A stretch of DNA of 64,000 nt from Halocaridina rubra. Taxonomy: Eukaryota > Arthropoda > Malacostraca > Decapoda > Atyidae. The notes below the pieces were generated by a model. It made no database searches, was not told the origin of the DNA, and saw nothing but the letters and a program-made list of their open reading frames with translations. The DNA lies in assembly GCA_037179515.1 (NCBI GenBank), contig JAXCGZ010011583.1:10001-74000 (forward strand), in the 5' to 3' direction. The translations under genes and the position numbers were made by a program. Positions 59,808-64,000 of this stretch are shown in pieces (within the stretch, counting starts at the first letter, position 1; every line of letters begins with the position of its first letter).

Positions 59808-62651
59808 TTAGTGATACTTATCATACCTGTCCTTAAAACTATGGATTGAGATAGCATTAACTACCTCCTCGCTTAGCGAATTCCAATTCTCAACTACTCT
59901 TACACTGAAAAAGTATTTCCTTACATGCTGCAAAGAAGTTCTCTTACGAAGCTTCAAACTATGACCTCTAGTTCTAGAGTCAGCCATATCAAAATATCGA
60001 TCCCTATCCACTCTATCATAACCATGAAGGAATTTAAAGATTGTCACCATATCCCCCCTCACTCTTCTAGCTTCGAGTGATGGTAAGTCTAATTCCCTCA
60101 GCCTCTCATCGTAACTGAGATTGCGTATTTCTGGCACCAGTTTCGTGGCATGTCTTTGAACTTTTTCAAGCTTAGCAATGTGCTTTTTCAAGTGTGGATT
60201 CCAAAAGGGGGCTGCATATTCGAGTTTTGGCCTCACATAGGTTACATAAATATTTCTGAACATTTCCTTGTCCATGTGCCTGAAGGCTATCCTTACATTT
60301 GATAAGGATGCATATGCTGCCCTTACTATGCCATTTATATGTATTTCTGGAGACAAATCTGCCAGTATGTTTACTCCTAATTCTCTCTCATTTTCTGTCT
60401 CTTGAAGTTGTACTCCAGCCACCGAGTAGTCAAGCTTGGGCCTTCTTGCACTTGTACCCATTCTCATTACCTTACATTTTGAAGTATTGAATTTCATTAG
60501 TCACTTTTCTGACCACTCATGCAGATTATTTTGATCCTCCTGAAGTTCTCTACCATTGTTCTCGTTTTTTACTTTCTTTACAATCTTTGCATCATCTGCA
60601 AACATATTCATGAATGAATTTACAGACTCTGGTAGGTCATTTACATATACAAGGAACAAAAGTGGCCCTAAAACTGAACCCTGTGGAACTCCACTACTAA
60701 CTCTTCTCCATTCAGACACTGAGTGTCTTACTCTAACCCTCTGTTCTCTTCCTTCTAAGTAAGTTTTTATCCATTCCAAAACATTTCCACCTATTCTAGC
60801 CATTGATTGCAGCTTCCTAATAAGTCTCCCATGTGGAACAGTGTCAAACGCTTTCTGGAAGTCTAGGAATATGCAATCTGCCCAGCCCTCTCTTTCCTGT
60901 AAGATTCGGCTTACCTCATCATAAAATTCTAATAAGTTTGTTACTGTTGATCTACCTTCTCTGAAGCCATGTTGCCTCACTGACAAAAAGTTGAAGGATT
61001 CCAAGTGAAGAGAGATATGTTTCCTTAGTAGTTTCTCCATAACTTTGCAAACTATGGTGGTCAAGGAAACTGGTCTATAGTTCAGAGCCGTATCCCTCCT
61101 TCCCTTTTTGAAGATAGGTATCACATTTGCTTGTTTCCAGCATCTTGGAATCTCCCCCGACTCCAGTGACTCCTTAAATATGATACTTAGTGCCACTGAT
61201 ATTGTGTTTGCGCATTTTTTAAGCACATGAGGGGATATGTCATCAGGACCTGTAGCTTTATGAACATCTAAATCCATCAGCGCTTTGCATACCTCTGTGG
61301 CTGTAAGGTTGATGTTCTCTAATACCGGCCCTTGAGCTTCTATCACTGCAATCTGAGGGGGTGGGGTATTTTCTACTGTAAATACTGACTGAAACTCCTT
61401 GTTCAATTCTTTGCAGATCTCTTCATCCATCTCAGTGATGCTTCCATCCGCTCTCTTTAGCCTTAAAACCTGTTCTTTTACCTTCAGTTTTCCTCTGATA
61501 AAGCTGTGGAAAAGCTTGGGATTTTCTTTAGCCTTCCTGGTGATGTCCCTCTCATAGTCTCTCTCTGCCTCTCTCCTTTTACTTAGGTAGTCATTTCTTG
61601 CTCTTTAGTAGGTTTGCCAGGCATTTATGTTTTTTCTCCTCCTATACCTTTTCCAGCATTTGTCTCTCCACTCCTTAGCTCTTTTACACCCATTATCGAA
61701 CCATTTCTCTCTGGCATGAATTACACCTACTTTGGTGACAGGTATGCAGCAATCTACTATCTTCCCATATTTCTCACAAAAGATGTCATACATTTCTTGT
61801 ACAGATTTGTTGTAAAATAAGGTTCTCCAGTCAATAACTGCAAAAAGCTCATTCATTTTGATGTAATCTCCTTTCCGATAGTTCCTCCTCATGTCCTCAG
61901 TGCCTCTACTCTCAGGAAGAATATCTTCAATGATATACTCCATCAACAACACACAGTGGTCACTCTTTCCAATTGGTGGTTCATACTCAATTTTTTCAAT
62001 ATCCAACACATTATCTGTGAACACTAGATCAAGTAGAGATGGCTCATCTCCACCCCTGGCCCTTGTTGGTTCCATTACATGTTGGTGTAGGAAATTCCCT
62101 TGTACGCAATCTAGGAATCTTGCCCCGAATGAGTCCTCACCACTGTGTGGGTCAAGATTTATCCAATCTATCTCTTTATGATTAAAGTCTCTCATAATCA
62201 AAATCCTACATTTTTTTTCTCGTGCCATGTTAACAACTGAGTTTATGACTTCAATAGTACCTATATGACTTTCCTCATAAACTTCAAGCCTATTTTGGTT
62301 CCTTGGTGGGTTGTATACAACAGTTATTATAATGCTCTCTGACCCAGTATTTATGCGAGCAACAAGAAATTCCTTGAACTCACTTTCTATAGCCAAGTTT
62401 ATTTCATCAACTTGAATCCTTTCACTTATGAGCAGTGCTATCCCTCCACCAGTCCTCTCAGATCTTTCAACCCTTAGTATTCTGAAGCCCTTAGGAAAAA
62501 CTGTGACACTGTTTATGTCCTCACTCAACTTAGTCTCTGTAATTGCTACTATATCTGCCTTACTGTTGTGAATCCTATCTTTTAATTCTACTGCCTTACC
62601 AGCTAATCCATCAGCATTTGTGTATAACAATCTTAATGAGGCCCCATCCCC
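59808..62651 (-). pseudogene. CR1-like ORF2: endonuclease-reverse transcriptase, two nonsense codons
   Basis: One reading frame of about 940 codons from near 62650 to 59808. The APE endonuclease shows 'LYTNADGL', 'AITETK', 'MRDFNH' (the usual glycine is arginine), 'SLLDLVFTD' and 'GKSDHC'. The RT shows 'ATGPDDISPHVLK', 'NYRPVSLTTIV', 'HGFREGRSTV', motif A 'FLDFQKAFDTVP', motif B 'SSGVPQGSVLGP', 'MFADDAKIV' (60591-60602) and a C-terminal domain to 'RYDKYH'. The stops are TAA at 61605 (lysine in a related position) and TGA at about 60500 (tryptophan in sister copies). Both are single-base changes, so the parent element was recently functional. Confidence 0.92.
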
Positions 62652-62856
62652 TGATCTTCTGTCATTATCTTCTTTATCTCCCCTTTGTCTGGAAAAACTC
62701 TGTAACGAAAATTTTTCTTCTCTTCTTCATTTCTTTCATCATTTAACCTTCTTGCCTCTTGCAACAAGTTTTTGATCTTTCCCATCTCTTCCTGTGTTCT
62801 GTATTGTCTAATGAACACTTCTTTGAATTCTTGAAGGTCTTTTAGACTTTTTTTCT
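62633..62856 (-). pseudogene. CR1-like ORF1 C-terminal extension in -1 frame
   Basis: About 70 open codons starting 'SLKDLQEFKEVF' and ending 'DQGMGPH', directly after the ORF1 stop but one base back in frame. The residue pattern ('IRQYRTQEEM', 'LLQEARRLNDE') suits the end of an ORF1-type RNA-binding domain, so it probably belonged to ORF1. It overlaps the start of the ORF2 frame. Either a base was lost in the A-run, or the shift is used in translation. Confidence 0.65.
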
Positions 62857-63711
62857 CAACAATATTTCCCTACATGTTTCCCCTCTCTCAAAGGTTACTT
62901 TTGTTGGTCTCGGCTTTCCTTCCCTCGAATATTTACCTAGTTGGTGTATATTTACAATATCCTCAGGACCACAAACTACTCCAAGCTTTCTTATCAGGTC
63001 TACAACCCTAGCTTTATTTTCTTCAAGTCTCCCCTGCCATGTTGGCTCCTGGGATTCACTTATGCCTGAGATTACCACTGTCTTCTCCTTATCAAGTGCC
63101 TGTCTGATGAGTGGGTTTGCCCTTTCCATCACAACGTCTTTCATTTTTTCGATTACTGTCTCTTTATAGTCAACTGTTTGTATGTTTTCCAGTGCCACCA
63201 CCTTTACAGCCTCTTTTACTGCCACATTCCCCTTTAGTGCATCAGCAAAGGAAGTTTTCATGGCATCATTTTCCATATCCAGCTCCTGGAACTCTTTTCT
63301 GAACTGTTCAATGTTATCCTTAATCTGGACATTCCAAGCATCAATCTCATCTCTCTCAGAAGAGAGCAGTGAACTAACATCTAATTCCTTTAGGTTGTCA
63401 TTCAGCTGTTTGTTTTTATCTTCTTGTTTAGAAATTCTAGATTCTAGTTGACTCTTTTCCCCTTCCAGCTTCTTTATTCTTTTTTCTAGTTCCTTTCTCT
63501 CCTGCCCTTGTGCTTTATTTGCTTCCTCCAAAGATCTTATTTGCTCTCTGAGTGTTTCATTCTCTTTCATTTCTCCATCCATATTCCGAATTTTATCATC
63601 AAGGCTTATAACCATTGCCTCTAAATTCTTGATTTTCTGTTTAAGTCCCCTAATGGCTACCCCTCCTACCGACCCATGGATGGGAGAGGTTTGGGACAGA
63701 GATGGCGTCAT
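62842..63711 (-). CDS. CR1-like ORF1: coiled-coil RNA-binding protein, intact
   Basis: 289 open codons from ATG at 63711. Residues of about 25-115 form a long charged coiled coil with heptad spacing ('IKNLEAMVISLDDKIRNM', 'RKELEKRIKKLEGEK'). Residues of about 210-280 resemble the RRM-like core of LINE ORF1 proteins ('TVVISGISES', 'IVNIHQLGKYSREGKPRP'). Such proteins coat LINE RNA as trimers. The first ATG is chosen because no upstream in-frame coding is evident. It ends two codons after an A7 run, with a likely continuation in the -1 frame. Confidence 0.8.
   Translation of the reverse strand: MTPSLSQTSPIHGSVGGVAIRGLKQKIKNLEAMVISLDDKIRNMDGEMKENETLREQIRSLEEANKAQGQERKELEKRIKKLEGEKSQLESRISKQEDKNKQLNDNLKELDVSSLLSSERDEIDAWNVQIKDNIEQFRKEFQELDMENDAMKTSFADALKGNVAVKEAVKVVALENIQTVDYKETVIEKMKDVVMERANPLIRQALDKEKTVVISGISESQEPTWQGRLEENKARVVDLIRKLGVVCGPEDIVNIHQLGKYSREGKPRPTKVTFERGETCREILLRKKV
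62848..62854 (-). other. A7 heptamer at end of CR1-like ORF1
   Basis: Minus strand reads AGA AAA AAA GTC TAA, so A-AAA-AAA lies in the exact register of a -1 slippery heptamer, with the stop starting three bases after it. The same seven As and the same stop occur in the independent copy at 21782-21794. Confidence 0.6.
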
Positions 63712-63720
63712 TTTTATGTT

Positions 63721-64000
63721 CTCCCTCTCACAGAATATAGAAAGAAGACGAGAAAGAGGAAAAAAAAAAAAAGAGAAAAACTTTTAATTAAGCTTCACAC
63801 AGAATTTTTATATCTCCATATAAGTGCTATTTAGTGACTCAGTTTATCTCTTTTCTGGTAACACATCTTAACTTAAAAACTTGACCATGGTAATTTAAGG
63901 ATAAAAAGAAAAAGAAAAACAAAAGTCAAACCTGAAGGAAAATTCGAATTTGTGTCTGAGGTGGCACCCACCTGTTTCTGCTATATGTGTCATACAGTAT
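63721..64000 (-). other. Sequence upstream of CR1-like ORF1, no gene
   Basis: Probably the CR1 5' UTR in antisense; it includes a purine-rich run 'gaaagaggaaaaaa'. The junction with the interrupted BEL/Pao element is not visible, so part of it could be BEL/Pao. Confidence 0.45.

Larger units (their letters stand above)
59719..63720 (-). mobile_element. CR1-like LINE, nearly full length, antisense
   Basis: Most complete element here: ORF1, endonuclease, RT and 3' UTR on the minus strand. The 3' end at 59719-59750 is two tandem copies of ATTAGGTAATCACA, the family's terminal repeat, placed directly against BEL/Pao sequence. The 5' end is at or beyond 63711, and the boundary is not determinable within the window. 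Damage visible in the frames is limited to two nonsense codons in ORF2 and the ORF1 frame break described separately. Confidence 0.93.

Overview
No host gene is recognisable in this window. It is AT-rich, nested transposable-element DNA from an animal nuclear genome. The CR1-like, RTE-like and I-like LINEs, the BEL/Pao elements, and the abundance of (TTA)n and (TA)n tracts best fit a decapod crustacean. That host assignment is an inference from element families; no host gene confirms it.

The main structure is a tandem array of four large related units: 1-14178 (left edge cut off), 14179-29987, 29988-44613 and 44614-55924. The spacing of the 5' LTRs is about 14-16 kb. A typical unit reads: sense BEL/Pao 5' LTR, leader, gag, protease, linker and a stump of reverse transcriptase, 3' LTR, a non-coding flank with a (TA)n tract, a duplicated flank with (TTA)n tracts and a CR1 tail, an antisense I-type LINE 3' end, an antisense truncated BEL/Pao, an antisense 5' LTR, and then a (TAA)n tract that joins head-to-head to the sense 5' LTR of the next unit. 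The four sense BEL copies share the same single-base deletion, the same stop in the nucleocapsid and the same loss of the protease glycine. They were therefore multiplied as already-dead DNA by segmental duplication, not by retrotransposition.

Each unit carries private insertions whose empty sites can be read in the other units. Unit 0 has an RTE-like LINE (1394-2485), a CR1 tail (6487-7140) and an RTE-like 3' end (8831-9165). Unit 1 has a 3.4-kb CR1 (21461-24917). Unit 2 has a Gypsy deletion derivative (32455-34684) with a 4-bp target duplication, plus an RTE-like and a Daphne/L2-like LINE that replace about 3 kb of the antisense BEL. Unit 3 has a second, nearly identical Daphne/L2-like LINE (44879-47084), a Tigger/pogo element with TA target duplication (51443-53126) and a CR1 (54327-55790).

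From 55925 a different BEL/Pao element begins, apparently inserted in the (TTA)n tract of unit 3. It has a long LTR, a primer-binding region, a gag with CCHC knuckles and a protease. It is interrupted at 59718 by an almost complete antisense CR1 (59719 to at least 63711). This CR1 has an intact ORF1 and an ORF2 with only two nonsense codons, and is the least decayed large element here. Nothing indicates an undescribed functional system. The unusual material is the duplication architecture, the local template-switch scars, and a possible frameshift site in the CR1 ORF1.
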